This document shows, piece by piece, positions 10,230-21,959 of a stretch of 64,000 nucleotides of DNA (the first letter of the stretch is position 1; the number at the start of each line of letters is the position of its first letter). The stretch covers positions 930,001 to 994,000 of the forward strand of contig MCGE01000009.1 of NCBI GenBank assembly GCA_002105175.1, read 5' to 3'. The stretch comes from Absidia repens. Its lineage: Eukaryota; Mucoromycota; Mucoromycetes; Mucorales; Cunninghamellaceae. Below the pieces are notes generated by a model. It was not told the DNA's origin, made no database searches, and saw only the letters and a program-made list of their open reading frames with translations. Both the position numbers and the translations under genes were made by a program.

Positions 10230-13200
10230 ATGCAAAGTCAATGGAGTAACAACAACAATGGTGATGACGACACCTGCCAACTGACCGGAACACCAGCTGA
10301 TGAACCTACCGGGCCAACGGTGATCACCAGTCCAAGAATATCGAGAACACCAATGACGACAGTGACTTGTGCGTCGTCCACTCACTCTATTCCTATTAAT
10401 GTCATACTACCTTCTCTTTCTCTTTTGGATGCTCACAACAGCGTCGGTTCACTATCCCCTACAACCCGATTCTTTCAACAACCCTGGCTATCACCTGCAA
10501 CTGAACAAGGCTCAATGGATATACAACAACAGCAGCAGCAGCAGCAGCAACCGGCGTTCCTATCTCCGCAACCATTTTGTTCTTCTTACTATGGATCTCT
10601 TGGATCGACTTCTTACAAATCACCCTCATGTGCCTCTTCTTATTTTGACTTTAGTCATGTGGACGTGGTCATGGACGATGGATCTCGGCAAAAACGAACA
10701 GTATCCTTATCAACAGTGCCACGGTTTCCATCTATTCCATCTTTATTGTCTCCTAGGTAAATCTATATTTTTAACATATCACGTACTAAAGGTCTCACTT
10801 TTTTTTTTTTTTCTCTAATCCAATTTTTCCCATAGAGCTGGTGTCAATGAAACCACAAAATTACTTGCTTCACCAACCTCTTACGACGACAGGCAACATC
10901 AGCAGCAGCATCAGCTCTATTATATCACAACAGCGCAGCAGCAGTTGACAAAAAGCAAGATCAGGGGCTTGGTGGGCGAAGACAGTGACGACGATGATGA
11001 GGGTAGCGGACGTTTGGACTCAATCCAATCCAATCCCATGTATACTTGGCTTCGATCTCTTTTCACATTGACCACCAAACAACAACAGGTGCTGAAATGC
11101 AGCTTGGCGTACGTTCTTGGGTCTCTGTTTACGTTTGTCCCTGTTTTACATGACTGGATCAACAATGGGGATAGCAGTGGTCGTAACCAAGTGGCAAGTC
11201 ATATGGCGGCGACGGTCACCGTTTTTTTCAATCCAGCGAAATCCGTCGGTGGCATGATCGAGGCAGCCGGGTTAGGGTGGATTATGACTTTGGCAGCATT
11301 ATCGGTGTGTTTGGCAAGTCTGTGGACCACGGAATATTTGATGGACACCCAGCACCAATTTTACCTTTCGTATGGTATCACACTGTTTGGTTGGCTTTTG
11401 GCAAGTACGCTTTTCCTGGCATTCCTCAAGGCCCAATATGCACGTCGACCAAGTGTTGGCACTGGTAAGATAGATTAAAACAAAAAAAGGGGAAGGTATC
11501 TATGTCGAAAACTCATTCTCTTTTTTTTTTTTTTTGGTGAATCTAGCGTCCTCATTGGCATTTATTCTCTTGTTCCCCATCCTTGTACGTGAACATACAC
11601 TGGAGGGTTCCGAGTATGGACGACAAAAAATTCAAGACAATTTTGCTATTGTGGCAATTGGCACGGCAATCTCCGCTGTGGTGTGTGTGCTGATCTGGCC
11701 ACAAACAGCTACCAAAAAATTCAAGTAAGTACACAGCAGGGTTTATATGTGATGATGATGATGATGATGAATTGACGCTCTTTGTTTAGCTCCAATATGA
11801 TTGATAGTCTCTCGAGTCTTCGGGTGTTGTTGAAACTATTGACAAAGACATTTTTATTGGACACGGACCTTCCTGACTTTAAGGCTAATGAGCCATTGAC
11901 AAAGGCGATCAAGACACACAATGCTAGTTTCACGGCGCTTCAGTCTAGTCTTCGGGAAGCTCGGTTGGAATGGTGGTGGTGGCTCCGCTGGGATGACAAC
12001 GACGAGGATGGGCATGAATGTATGGTGAAAAGTATGCAACGGCTGACGCTGCATATTGGGGGACTGCGCAAAAGTTGTGGATTACAATTCGATAGAATTC
12101 AACAAACAACAACAGCAACGGCAGAGGAAAACGATCCAGCGGCTTCAGCAGAAGAAAACGACCCGCATGTGACATACAATATCAAAGCGGACAACCACCG
12201 GCGGACATTTGAACGGACGTTGAAAAGGGAACGCAGCATGACCCCATCGGACATCATGACGATGAATACTACGTTCAATGACAACATTAGCAACTCGACT
12301 ATGGCGACAGCAAAACAACCCAATCATGACAACAACAGTAATGACGACGATGATGGTTTGGTGGTCTTTCTCCGAACGGTCGGACCACCTATGAAATCTT
12401 TGGCATTCACTTGTAAACAAACCATTCTTCATCTACAAAATCATATCTCACCACGATCATCCAACACATCTTCCCCCTCTTTTGCTACACTCCGTCGAAA
12501 TCTTGAGTTAGCATTGGAAACGTTTGAACAGTCGCAACAAAAGGCTTTACTACGACTCTACCGCCGTCATCGCCGTCGGAGCAGCACCAATGCCAACAAG
12601 ACAACAGCGAAAACAACAACAGCAACAGCAACAACATCATCCACAACACGACGGCCGTCGACACTAGATCCCACACCATCTGCTGTACAAACGCAACTGT
12701 TGGCTCATTTGCCTGCCGATGATTTGTTTTTGGTCTACTTTTTTGTATTTTGTCTCATAGCCTTTGCGAAAGAATTGAGGACACTGATGACTTGTATGGA
12801 ACAAAGTTTCGAACAAAGAAAAAAGGCAATGTCACTGACATCCTTAGGTAAATCAAATAAAAACAAAACTGCTTACTTTTTTATATTAACATATATTTTT
12901 TTTTGTTGCTAGTCTTCCGTTCAATCATGCTCTTCCAATGGTTTGTCACCGCTGCTTTCAGATCATCGTCATCGTCATCGTCATCATCGCTTCGTCCTCA
13001 CAGCAACAACAAATACGCCGTCGATACGCTTCATACACCCACACCCCGTTATTTTATTCATTATTTACGGATGCATCTATGGGAATTTTTTTCGTGGTTT
13101 CGGAAACATCAAGTGCGGTATGCTATCAAGGCAGGATTGACGGCGTTACTTTTGGCAAGTTTCGCCTTTCTTCCTTCTACTCGAGATTATTTTCAAACTT

Positions 13201-14574
13201 ACCGTATGGAATGGACATTGATCACTGTAAGAAACCAAAAAAATGGGGGGGCGATGAGAGAAATACGAAGGAAAGAGATTTACTGATACAAGAAAAATCG
13301 TTATATATATATATTATAGACTATGGCGGTGATGACACCAACAGTAGGTGGGACGAACTTTAATGCTGTATTACGTGTCGGGGCAACAATTATTGGAGTA
13401 GCGACAGGTGGTTTGATATACCACCTCTTTTCTGGCTTTCATGTGATATGGCTGGTGATGTTGACCTGGCTCATCTCAATCCCTTGTTTTTGGCTGATCC
13501 TTTATGAACCGAAATATGGGAAATTTGGTCAGTTCACTTTATTGGCGTATAACCTGGTTATTCTTTATGAATACAATCACCCTGAACTGAATGTGTTTGA
13601 CCTTGCCTATCAGAGATTTGTGGCGGTTTCTCTCGGCGTTGTTATTGGTAAAAAAAAAAAAAAAAGAGGCATGATCATTTGTTTGTTTGTTTTGTTTATC
13701 ATCTACGGCGTTGTGTATTTACCCCAGTTTCCCCTTTTTTTTATGATGATACAGGATTGATGGTGACTACATATATTTGGCCTTACGCTGCAAGAAAGTC
13801 TGTGAGGTTTGGATTATCTGATCTCCTACTAGGATTTTCATGGCAATACTCTCAAATGAACAATAGCAATGGCATCAACGACCATGGCGATGAAAATAAT
13901 GACGAGGTGACGTTGACGATTCCCAAACAGCAACAACCCGAAAAAGAAGATACTGCATTATTGGATTTACAACAACAACTTCATCATTTATCAGCACTAT
14001 TAAATCATACACCCAACGAACCTAGGCTAAAGGGCCGGTTTCCCTTTGAAACATATCAAGTGATGCTACGAACATGTCAGTCGATATTGGACAATTTGGT
14101 GATGATGCAAATGGTGACACATCAGCCGATCATGATGATAAAAGACAGCAATGCACAATGGACGGATATGGTGGGTAATGTGGTGTTGTACTTTTATGTG
14201 TTGGCATCGGCACTGCAGCTCAAAACGCCTCTCCCCCTTATCTTCCTCCTGCAAATATGGCTCGAAAACAATTGCTGGACCGCTTACAATGCCCCTCCTC
14301 GTCCTCCTCGTCCTCCTCATCTGATGCTACTGAAACGACGATACCACATTTGCATGACGATGCATCCGCCTCCTCAACTTCGTACATGGCTTATTATGCG
14401 TATGTCGTTTTGATGGAGACTATGCTTCATGATATGGATCAGGTAACAAAGAAGAAGAAGAAAAGGATACTGAGATCAGATCACAGCCGACACTGATTCC
14501 TTTTTTATTTATTCTAGTTGGGATGTCATATGAAGGCGCTATATGGCTCCATGATGCCTCACTGGCAACCCTAA
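10230..14574 (+). CDS. Bre4 / aromatic-acid-exporter-like membrane protein, one apparent 1-nt frameshift
   Basis: Exons are 10230-10756, 10836-11464, 11547-11724, 11790-12847, 12913-13226, 13320-13647, 13755-14442 and 14518-14574. The exons sum to 3779 nt, one short of a whole number of codons. The model encodes about 1259 residues if one base is restored. The N-terminus is Ser/Gln-rich with a polyQ run. A first set of helices follows (LAYVLGSLFTFVPVLHDW and on through VCVLIWPQT). Next come a long charged Asn/Thr-rich cytosolic region and a second helix set (VLRVGATIIGVATGGLIYHLF and on through TYIWPYAARKSVR). This two-block design matches fungal Bre4/ArAE_2 (fusaric-acid-resistance-like) proteins. 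Their roles are proposed to be export of aromatic or toxic compounds, or brefeldin sensitivity. Near 14233 the frame breaks: family sequence LPPYLPPA needs six C residues where five are present at 14233-14237. Confidence 0.85.
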
Positions 14575-15194
14575 ATCAGTACGGCTGCGACAAGGCATAC
14601 GGATTCTTTATTTGGTGAAATTCTCTTTTTCAAGCAAACAAGGGGGGCAGCCGGTGGTTTTGATTTGCATAGGATGAAAAATCCTGGAATTTTGATTGGG
14701 GAGTTAGATTAGAATTTAGAATTTTTTTGGTTTTTTTAGTTTTAGCATCATACACCTAGTTATTTTTATTATGATTACTTTGTTTGTTTTGTTTTTTGAA
14801 AAAAATAAATAAATAAAAGGGGCGACTATTATGTTGTATTTATAGATAAGACTACTCTTTGATTATGTACATAGTGGAGGGGAGGGGGGAGATTGGAGGA
14901 TTGAGGAAAAAATATCATACAAAATGGATCAGAGTGGGGGTAAGGATGGGGCTTAGTAGGGTGGGCATAGGTTGGGTGGGAGATATAAGTAAAAAAAAAA
15001 AAAAAAAAATGCAATAATGGAGTTGGCTGTTTCTTGGTAAAAATAAAAATAAAAAAATAGGTTCATACTGGCAAAGGCAAAAATAAAAATAAAAAGAAGG
15101 TAATGGGGGAGAGTAAAAAAAAGGGGGATAGGGCATATGGTGAAAAAAAAAAAAAAAAAAAAATAGAGATAGGAAGGGGAAGAAAGGCGAAGAT
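14575..15194. other. Convergent 3' intergenic region
   Basis: Tail-to-tail spacer between the Bre4-like gene (+) and the cyclin (-). It is G-rich and A-rich on the plus strand. AATAAATAAATAAAAGG near 14803-14819 is a likely poly(A) signal cluster for the upstream gene. No coding frame is seen. Confidence 0.6.
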
Positions 15195-15808
15195 TCAATC
15201 TTCCCAATTGAGTTCAAGGGTGGGATGTTCCTGAACAAATCCAGCTACTTGCTTCATATCTACGTATAAGTCATACTAATAATAATAATAAAAAAGGAAT
15301 GAATACATGGGTGGTTTCGAGGGTTGGATGGATGGGGGGTGGGTTTTACCTTGACAACGCTTAAAAAGCTACGTTCCATTTCATTCAATTCGATATTGTT
15401 ATAAACGACCGAGACGCATCGATAAATGGACTGGACGCGAGATTTTGAGTCGTCACTGAATTTGCATGCTAAGATGACGGCAGCCAAAAAGACTTTATGA
15501 GGAGTGTCGTAATCGCCTTTTGAATCCAAAGGTAATTCCTGTTGTAAACGGTGGATATAAATCAAAGCAATGACCAAAATCGCCGGCGATAATCGACATT
15601 TCACATACACTTGGCGCACAAAACTGGTAAGAGAAGGCAATGTGCGACGATGGCCCGTCATCACGGCGGCAGAACAATCCAGTAAACCATCAATTTTCTT
15701 GACCATGAAAGAGAAAGCAGGTTCCGGACTATGGTAAAAATCAAGGGTCGGTGAAGAAGCAGTGGAGGAGATGGAAGCAGTGGATGATGATGCTGAAGGA
15801 ACTACCAT
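15195..15808 (-). CDS. Pho80-like cyclin (Pho85-type kinase partner)
   Basis: Two exons, complement of 15195-15275 and 15350-15808, give 179 residues. A Ser/Thr-rich N-terminus precedes a cyclin box: SFVRQVYVKCRLSPAILV, then IYIHRLQQ, then the PHO80-family signature DTPHKVFLAAVILACKFSDD. A last helix follows (NNIELNEMERSFLSVVKYDL). Family members bind Pho85/CDK5-type kinases and act in phosphate and nutrient signalling or cell-cycle control. The acceptor after TTATTATTAG (15276-15277 on plus) keeps the frame, whereas the nearer TACGTAG would create an immediate stop. The start is placed at MVVPSA. An upstream ATG in the same frame would add a low-complexity hydrophobic leader that looks like untranslated region. 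Confidence 0.88.
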
Positions 15809-16246
15809 GTTGATGTTGTTGTTGATGATGATGATGATTTGTTTCAAATAATAATATATATAGTACACAACACAAATAAAATAATACAAGCTTTGTTTCT
15901 TTTGAGAAAAAAAGAATTGAGAAAGTGGGATAATATTTCCTTTTCTTTCCTCAAAAATAAAAAAAAGGGCTATTTATATTTTTCCTATTTTCATAACCAT
16001 AATTGGACAAATTCTTCTCTTTGAATCAAAAAAAAAGCAAGCGACTGATGACACGGAGAGCATCAAAAAAAGGGGGCAGTTGATAAACAGACGATGGGGG
16101 TTATTTTTTATTGTATAAGATGCATGTACCCAAAAACCTAATGTGTGGCAAAAAAAAAAAAAAAAAAAAAAATTCAATCCAAACCAACAACGACAAAACG
16201 ATAAGGGCCATTTGTATATACATGTATATATAAAATACCAAGTTCT
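15809..16246. other. Intergenic between two minus-strand genes
   Basis: Promoter region of the cyclin and 3' flank of the SET gene. It has an A-run at about 16150-16171 and TATATAAAATA near 16226. No gene is seen. Confidence 0.55.
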
Positions 16247-16801
16247 TTATTTTTTGGATTTTTTGTTAACGGAAGAATGATCTATACTAGAGGAAGCTGG
16301 TCGCTTTTCTAAACTACCACTGCTACTACTACTATTACTCTTACCACTGAGGGATTCTAATGTATGTTCCAATATCGTTTTGGCCCCAATTCGTACACGG
16401 AGTGCATTCTTTTCATTTTCATCCCGAGTCCCTTGAATTTGTTCCAAATCCTCCTATTTATTTATTTTTGTCGAAAGATAGAGAGAGAGGGTGAGTGAAT
16501 GAGTATTAATATCATGCCGATCAATCCCAAGTGTTTCCTCTCCCTCTTCATCCCTTCTCTATAAAGATAAGCTTACCTTCAAACTAGTTCCATACTTGGA
16601 TAAACGGTGTTTCAATATAGTTTGGAGAGCTTGTTCCACCTTTTCGGTCATCTTGGGTGAAGGCAGTTTTTCTTTTGCGACCATCTTCTTGAACGCATCA
16701 CGGGGACTTCCAAATACGATCACTAAATAAAACAATAGATCAAAAAGTCAGTGATTAATGTTGAAAATGTTTTTTGTTTCATGGTATGGATGATAATGCG
16801 T

Positions 16802-16846
<45 letters not shown>

Positions 16847-18242
16847 GTTTACCTGCTACGACCATTTCAGGAGGTATTTCATGATCAGCGTCTATCACAA
16901 AATAACTTCAAAGCAATAAAAACTAATAAATCACCCATCCTTGTTTTTTTTTATTTCTTGAATGAGACTTACTCGTCCATAACACCTTCGTCCATCAAAA
17001 AGGCTATCTATAATATATTAAACAACCACACGACACAAGTCAGTGATCCCGTTTCCGATTGCATAACTATACACTCTGTTTACCTTTTCTTCCTTGAGTT
17101 CATCATCTGTATCATCCGAGCAAGTCAAGTTCATGACATCTTCACCATCGATTTCGCATAGGTCATGTGGGTTGTTTTCATCGGTAAAGCCATACTTGCG
17201 TAGCAAATCAGCATTGCATAAATCACCATAGGTATTGTATACTTGCATTCCTTTAGTGATAGGCTTAATTGATTTCATCACCAAACCATGAGGTTCATGG
17301 AAAAGTCGTGCATTGTTGTAACCGGTTTTGTGATTCAGCATATCAGCCATAGGTACCATCGCTAATAAACCTTGGTCTTCTTCCTCTTCTTCGTCTTCAC
17401 TATCACTGTCGTCATTATCTTGCTTCTTGCTGGAGGTCTCTGCTGCTGATTCGTCTTTGTATTCATCGTGGAAACTATAGGCCATGATCAATGACCCGCA
17501 AACATGAAACAGTTCCTTGTTGTGTACCTTAAGATCAAATAATGCTGGATGAGCCTAAAAAAAAAAACCCCCCCAACTAAATTAGCATTCTATTATAGAT
17601 AATACTATTATCGAGGGTACTAATTCACCTTAAGAATAGGGACAATTTGATCATCATAGCATTGATCGGCTTCTTGTTTACCAATTTTGTTCATCACGTC
17701 CGTTCCCTCCAATGGTTTGAGATCGGTCCAAAACATAGGCGTTGAGAAAGTTCGAGGTAATAAATCTAGATATATAAGAAAGATATTAGCAGTGGCACGT
17801 TCATCCTCCGGTCCGCCTGCCCAATTTATCCTTCACGTACCAAAATAAGGTTTCCAAAGCGAGTCCTCCCGATCAAGTTCATACATCATACAGAGGATTA
17901 AAGGAGACCAGCCATCCAATTCCGCTAACACGTCTTCCATGTCTTCTTTCTTGGCGAGTTGCGCTGTTTTGGTCGAAAAGAGGAGGGATCTTGGGATAGT
18001 AAATAGTTCTTCACCTTCCTATAAGAGTCAGAAGAAGAAGAAAAGAGTTAGATCACAAAAAATAGGAAGTGATCTTTGTTGACTGGACTTGCACTTACTT
18101 TGATATCCTGAGTAGCTACGACACCACGACCTGCATTTTCATTTCGATAATCCTTGAATGTAATAGCGTTGGAAATGGTAGCCTTGTTGTCAATAAGCCA
18201 AGACCAAAAGTCAGATCCTGCCTTTTCAAATGTGGTATCCAT
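16247..18242 (-). CDS. SET-domain protein-lysine methyltransferase (RKM/SETD6 class)
   Basis: Eight exons, complement of 16247-16453, 16577-16722, 16853-16905, 16973-17007, 17084-17554, 17629-17765, 17841-18018 and 18099-18242, give 456 residues with phases closing. The split SET domain begins NAGRGVVATQDIK. It has the acidic insert (DDSDSEDEEEEED), then MVPMADMLNHKTGYNNARL with the NH AdoMet-binding pair. VYNTYGDLCNADLLRKYGF carries the catalytic Tyr. The C-terminal Rubisco-LSMT-like substrate-binding helices follow (DYFVIDADHEIPPEMVV). Homologues methylate ribosomal proteins (yeast Rkm enzymes) or nuclear factors (SETD6), and the exact substrate is unknown here. The tail is Ser/Lys-rich with a basic KKSKK end, possibly a nuclear signal. 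The intron at 16723-16852 has a 41-nt homopolymer run. Confidence 0.9.
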
Positions 18243-18402
18243 GGATAAAAAAAAAATTAAAGAAAGAAAAAAAAAAAGAGGGCGCATGGCCGGAGTTTTT
18301 GTGGCTTTGGTTCCGTCAGTCAAAAATTCAATCAGGGCCCAATTTTTTTCTCTTTTTTTTTTTCTTCTAAACTTTTTCGATTACAACAGAAATCATTGAC
18401 TC
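18243..18402. promoter_or_regulatory. Short divergent promoter, SET gene / PUS3
   Basis: Only 160 bp separate the two start codons. The segment has A/T-rich stretches at both ends, and both genes must draw on it. No clear TATA box is seen. Confidence 0.5.
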
Positions 18403-19719
18403 ATGGACAAATACAAAGACTGGACAAAAGAGCAACTCTTATCACATATAGAGAAACTAGAAACTTCACAACATGGTCAAGAATCGACAACATCCTCCAC
18501 CACGAACACCAATAACGACAACAAGAAAAAGTCAAGAAAACAACAGCGACCATTTGATATGACAAAGTACCGCCAACGAAGGATTGCTCTTAAAGTTGCC
18601 TACTTGGGGTGGCGCTATGCTGGCTTTGCTGCTCAGGGTGATGAAGTCAACATTCCAACCGTCGAAGGTCAACTCTTTAGCGCGTTGGAACACTGTAAAT
18701 TGATTGTGGATCGGGAATCGTGCGACTATTCGCGATGTGGACGAACAGATCGTGGTGTCAGTGGACTTGGCCAAGTGATTATTCTCAACGTCCGATCGAA
18801 ACGACTGGCAACGACGATAACGATGAATGGTGACGATGATGATGACTTACCGGTGGACGAAGAACTAACTTATGTGGACACACTCAACCACACGCTTCCT
18901 GACGACATTCGCATGCTGGCATGGGCTCCTGTGGCACCACAACTCAATGCTCGATTTGACTGTCAGTCTCGTACATACCGTTACCTTTTCCGAAAAGACC
19001 AGCTCGATTTGACGTTAATGCAACAAGCCGCACACCAATTCATTGGCAGCCATGATTTCCGTAACTTCTGTAAACTGGATCCGTCGAAAAACATCACCAA
19101 TTACCATCGCCATGTGCTTCGTTGCACTATCCAGCCCACCGTCTCACCACATTTGGAAAGCATCACTGACGACAAGGAAATGGTGTATTTGGAACTGCAA
19201 GGAACGGCGTTCCTGTGGCATCAGGTGCGATGCATGATGTCCGTCTTGTTTTTGGTAGGTCAGCAATTGGAACCCCCCACCATCATCAAGGATTTACTCG
19301 ATATCAGCCAATATGCCTCTCGACCGGATTATCCCATGGCTAGCGATTTGCCTTTGATTTTGTATGATTGTGAATTTGCCGCCATCTCCCAATGGTATTA
19401 TGCAACCCCTGCTACCCACCGCACTGCTGCTCACTGGGATCAACTGTCGTATGCTCAGCATGTACGTGCCTTGACATGCGATCTCTTTGCTGCCGGTACT
19501 GGCTTAGAACAACAACAAGAACAAATCAATCCTTCATCCATGGAAATCAACAACAAGAAAAAGGTGGTGGTGCTTGGCGGTGGCTTCTCCACATTGATGG
19601 CAAACTACAAGCGTCTTGCTGACCGACCTCGATGCGATACCGATGCAATGAAAAAGGAAAAATACTCCGCCAAGAAAAGGAAACGGGATCAATTGGACCA
19701 AGCCGATCATCAAACGTAG
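18403..19719 (+). CDS. PUS3: tRNA pseudouridine(38/39) synthase
   Basis: TruA-family enzyme converting U38/U39 of the tRNA anticodon stem to pseudouridine. Single exon, 438 residues, which is the usual size for Deg1/Pus3. A coiled, polar N-terminus (DWTKEQLLSHIEKLET) precedes the core RIALKVAYLGWRYAGFAAQ. The catalytic loop YSRCGRTDRGVSGLGQVI contains the nucleophilic Asp. SRTYRYLF and FLWHQVRCMMSVLFLVGQ are the other TruA blocks. The Pus3 subtype is favoured over Pus1 by SRCGRTDRGVSGLGQV and the eukaryotic insertions. The C-terminus is Lys-rich (KKEKYSAKKRKRDQ), resembling a nuclear signal. It is divergent from the SET methyltransferase. Confidence 0.94.
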   Translation: MDKYKDWTKEQLLSHIEKLETSQHGQESTTSSTTNTNNDNKKKSRKQQRPFDMTKYRQRRIALKVAYLGWRYAGFAAQGDEVNIPTVEGQLFSALEHCKLIVDRESCDYSRCGRTDRGVSGLGQVIILNVRSKRLATTITMNGDDDDDLPVDEELTYVDTLNHTLPDDIRMLAWAPVAPQLNARFDCQSRTYRYLFRKDQLDLTLMQQAAHQFIGSHDFRNFCKLDPSKNITNYHRHVLRCTIQPTVSPHLESITDDKEMVYLELQGTAFLWHQVRCMMSVLFLVGQQLEPPTIIKDLLDISQYASRPDYPMASDLPLILYDCEFAAISQWYYATPATHRTAAHWDQLSYAQHVRALTCDLFAAGTGLEQQQEQINPSSMEINNKKKVVVLGGGFSTLMANYKRLADRPRCDTDAMKKEKYSAKKRKRDQLDQADHQT

Positions 19720-20348
19720 GCTTTATTTGAATGTAGTTTTAGTTTAGTGTTTTATTAGTGGATCGTTAGACTTCCTTTGCGTTTATTATTATTATTATCA
19801 TTCTTCTTTTGTATATATTATTATATTTTCTATTGATCAATAAATGCTTTGACGCTCCATAAGAGCTTTGGGAAATCATAGATCTCTCGGTGTCAGTATG
19901 GTGGGGGGGTGAAATGTTGGTTTCCATGGAATGGGATTAGACATCTATATCGTTTTACACATTTCGTGGGTGTGCACTTAAGATGACTGTGTCATATTTC
20001 AGGACAGAATTTTAATGAGGGGTGGTAATGGTGATTTTGGGTTATCATAAGAGAGTTGAACCAGGGCCATTTTGAAAAATGGAATATAAAAGCGCATAGA
20101 GAACCTTTTTGTTTAGGATTTGTGATAGGACCATCATTATATTGGCGTCATCTTTAGAGTGGAGTCATGAAAGCCTTTATTTGATTAGCATAATGTTAGT
20201 TATCATAGTTTATATATACAGCTGAATAAAATATATTTTGTCTTCCATGGTTTTTTAATGGTTTATTGGTTTGGTTTTCACAAAAACCAAATCCAAACCA
20301 GATAGAAAAAATCAACCCAAAACCAAACCAAAATCAAATCATGTATAC

Positions 20349-20390
<42 letters not shown>

Positions 20391-20637
20391 ACTGTGTGCA
20401 AAAAGTAAAGTGGCCTGATCTAGTATAGTATTGGTTATTGATTTCTGCGATTTTAAATAAGAACAATATTTGAACTTGAACATGGCTCGCGGCTCACTGT
20501 GAAGCTATAAAACACGTAAAAAGGGGGTGGGGACAGGGACAAAAGAGGTGGATGGCTTGATGTACAGTATGCAAACTCAAAAAAAAAAAAAGAGGTTTGA
20601 CCTTGTGTCAACATGGATTTGAAAAATGGCTAAAAAT
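19720..20637. other. Intergenic, with a truncated R1 repeat
   Basis: PUS3 3' flank (CAATAAATG near 19839), then non-coding DNA. It includes a 3' fragment of repeat R1 at 20150-20245 and a 37-nt A-run at 20350-20386. No coding frame is seen. Confidence 0.55.
20150..20245 (+). repeat. Dispersed repeat R1, truncated copy 2
   Basis: GAAAGCCTTTATTTGATTAG and the following TTAGTTATCATAGTTTATAT, then CTGAATAAAATATATTTTG, align with the 3' third of the copy at about 25500-25580. The 5' part is missing or unrecognisable. Confidence 0.55.
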
Positions 20638-21000
20638 AAAAGATATATTTTATTGAAGTATTGTATAAACCAACATAAACTGGGGGATGATCAACGTTGA
20701 TCTAAATGGGAGAGGGAAGGAATGTAAAATGAAGGGATCTACTGTTGAAGACGACCACTATAATCATATGAGAGATACTGATTGTGCTAATGGTAAAAAG
20801 ACTAGATATGTTATATTCAAGTGTTTGAAATAAACTAAGGCACCTAACACTAAGCTAAATAACGAAGATTTCATGAGCTTATCTCCAACATGCTGTCCTA
20901 ATCTAATGGTGTGTCCAAATCCTATATCCAAGATGAAAGGGTTCCCCATGATTTTTATAATGCATTTTTCAAAATGCCCCTAATTCAAGTTCTAACAGCT
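20638..21000 (-). repeat. Dispersed repeat R1, copy 3
   Basis: Minus-strand copy. Terminal TTTTATTGAAGTA near 20648 is followed by CACTAAGCTAAATAA near 20848 and the core GATGAAAGGGTTCCCCATGA near 20932-20951. The sequence runs directly into the locally duplicated unit at 20975-21286. Confidence 0.65.
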
Positions 21001-21036
21001 AATCCCAGTTTGTCATCGCTTCATTGAAACTTTTAT

Positions 21037-21076
<40 letters not shown>

Positions 21077-21286
21077 CAGAGAGAGATAGAAAAAAAAAAA
21101 AAAAAAAAAGAATTTGTCTGACTTTTATATCAAAAATTTCTGACATTGCCCCTAATTCAAGTTCTAACGGCTAACCCAAGTTTGTCATCGCTTCATTGAA
21201 ACTTTTATGAGAAAGAAAAAAAAAAAAAAAAAAAAAGAGAGAGAAAAATGAATTCGTCTGACGTTTATACCAAAAATTTCTGACAT
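20975..21286. repeat. Direct tandem duplication, two units
   Basis: Unit 1 is 20975-21146 and unit 2 is 21147-21286. Both run from TGCCCCTAATTCAAGTTC to AAAATTTCTGACAT. They differ mainly in the length of internal poly-A and GA tracts plus a few substitutions, so the duplication is fairly recent. It arose inside or at the edge of an R1 copy. Confidence 0.85.
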
Positions 21287-21641
21287 GAAGGAAGCCTGAC
21301 TGTCCAACTTTACACACAAAGCCCATATCCCAAGACTTTGTAACTATCCCACAGAAATTAATTTATTTCATAGTATGCCCCTGAAAAAAAAAAATTTGGT
21401 TTGGTTCGGTTTTGGTTCAGTGTCCCTATTGTCTTCTACTAATAGTTTTATTCGCCAATAAATCTACATTTAACTTGCTTCTTATGCTTATATTTTCGAT
21501 CACTCTTATACTCCAATTGTAGTTTAACGTTAGTGGGATACCTCACGGAGAATGGGAAGAGATAAAAAGATACACAATGGAAACATTACGAGACTTTTTA
21601 CATTTGTTTATATAGAAGTCGTCGAACAAAATTTTCATGTG

Positions 21642-21713
21642 TCCCATATGGTCTAGTGGCTAGGATCCGGCGCTTTCACCGCCGTGGCCGGGGTTCGATT
21701 CCCCGTGTGGGAA
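21642..21713 (+). tRNA. tRNA-Glu(UUC)
   Basis: 72-nt cloverleaf. The acceptor stem TCCCATA (21642-21648) pairs with TGTGGGA (21706-21712), and the discriminator base is A. The D-arm box A reads TGGTCTAGTGGC. The anticodon stem CGGCG/CGCCG encloses loop CTTTCAC with anticodon TTC at 21675-21677. The T-arm box B is GGTTCGATTCC. There is no intron. It decodes GAA/GAG. A T-run follows at 21722. Its charging enzyme, GluRS, is also encoded in this window. Confidence 0.97.
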
Positions 21714-21721
21714 GGACATCA

Positions 21722-21727
21722 TTTTTT
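21722..21727 (+). terminator. RNA polymerase III terminator
   Basis: T-run (about six T) starting 9 nt after the tRNA-Glu 3' end, the usual Pol III stop signal. Confidence 0.8.
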
Positions 21728-21959
21728 GGTTCATTTTGCTTTTATTTTGAATAGTTGATTTGGCGAGAAGGACTTGTCTTCTTGGAATTCAAATGTTACG
21801 GCTATTTTTGAGTTAATAAAATAAAGTGTGTACTGTTACGGCTAATTTGGGTAAGAAGCTTGTAACAGAGTAGTGTTTTTGTAGGTTTTTATATTTTTTT
21901 GGGTTGAATAGGATGTCTTGAGTTATCCTTTAGTATAGCTTTTGCTTGTTTATAGCTTG

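Noticed and set aside
10369..10818. Alternative frame overlapping exon 1 of the Bre4-like gene
   Set aside because: Shadow frame. The 10230 frame joins exon 2 in phase and continues into the membrane domain.
15261..15275. TACGTAG acceptor at the end of the cyclin intron
   Set aside because: Would create a TGA immediately after the junction. The upstream TTATTAG acceptor keeps the frame and a plausible C-terminus.
16889..16905. GTGATAG acceptor for SET-gene exon 6
   Set aside because: Gives an immediate stop. The acceptor after GCTTTGAAG restores DYFVIDADHEIPPE, matching the family.
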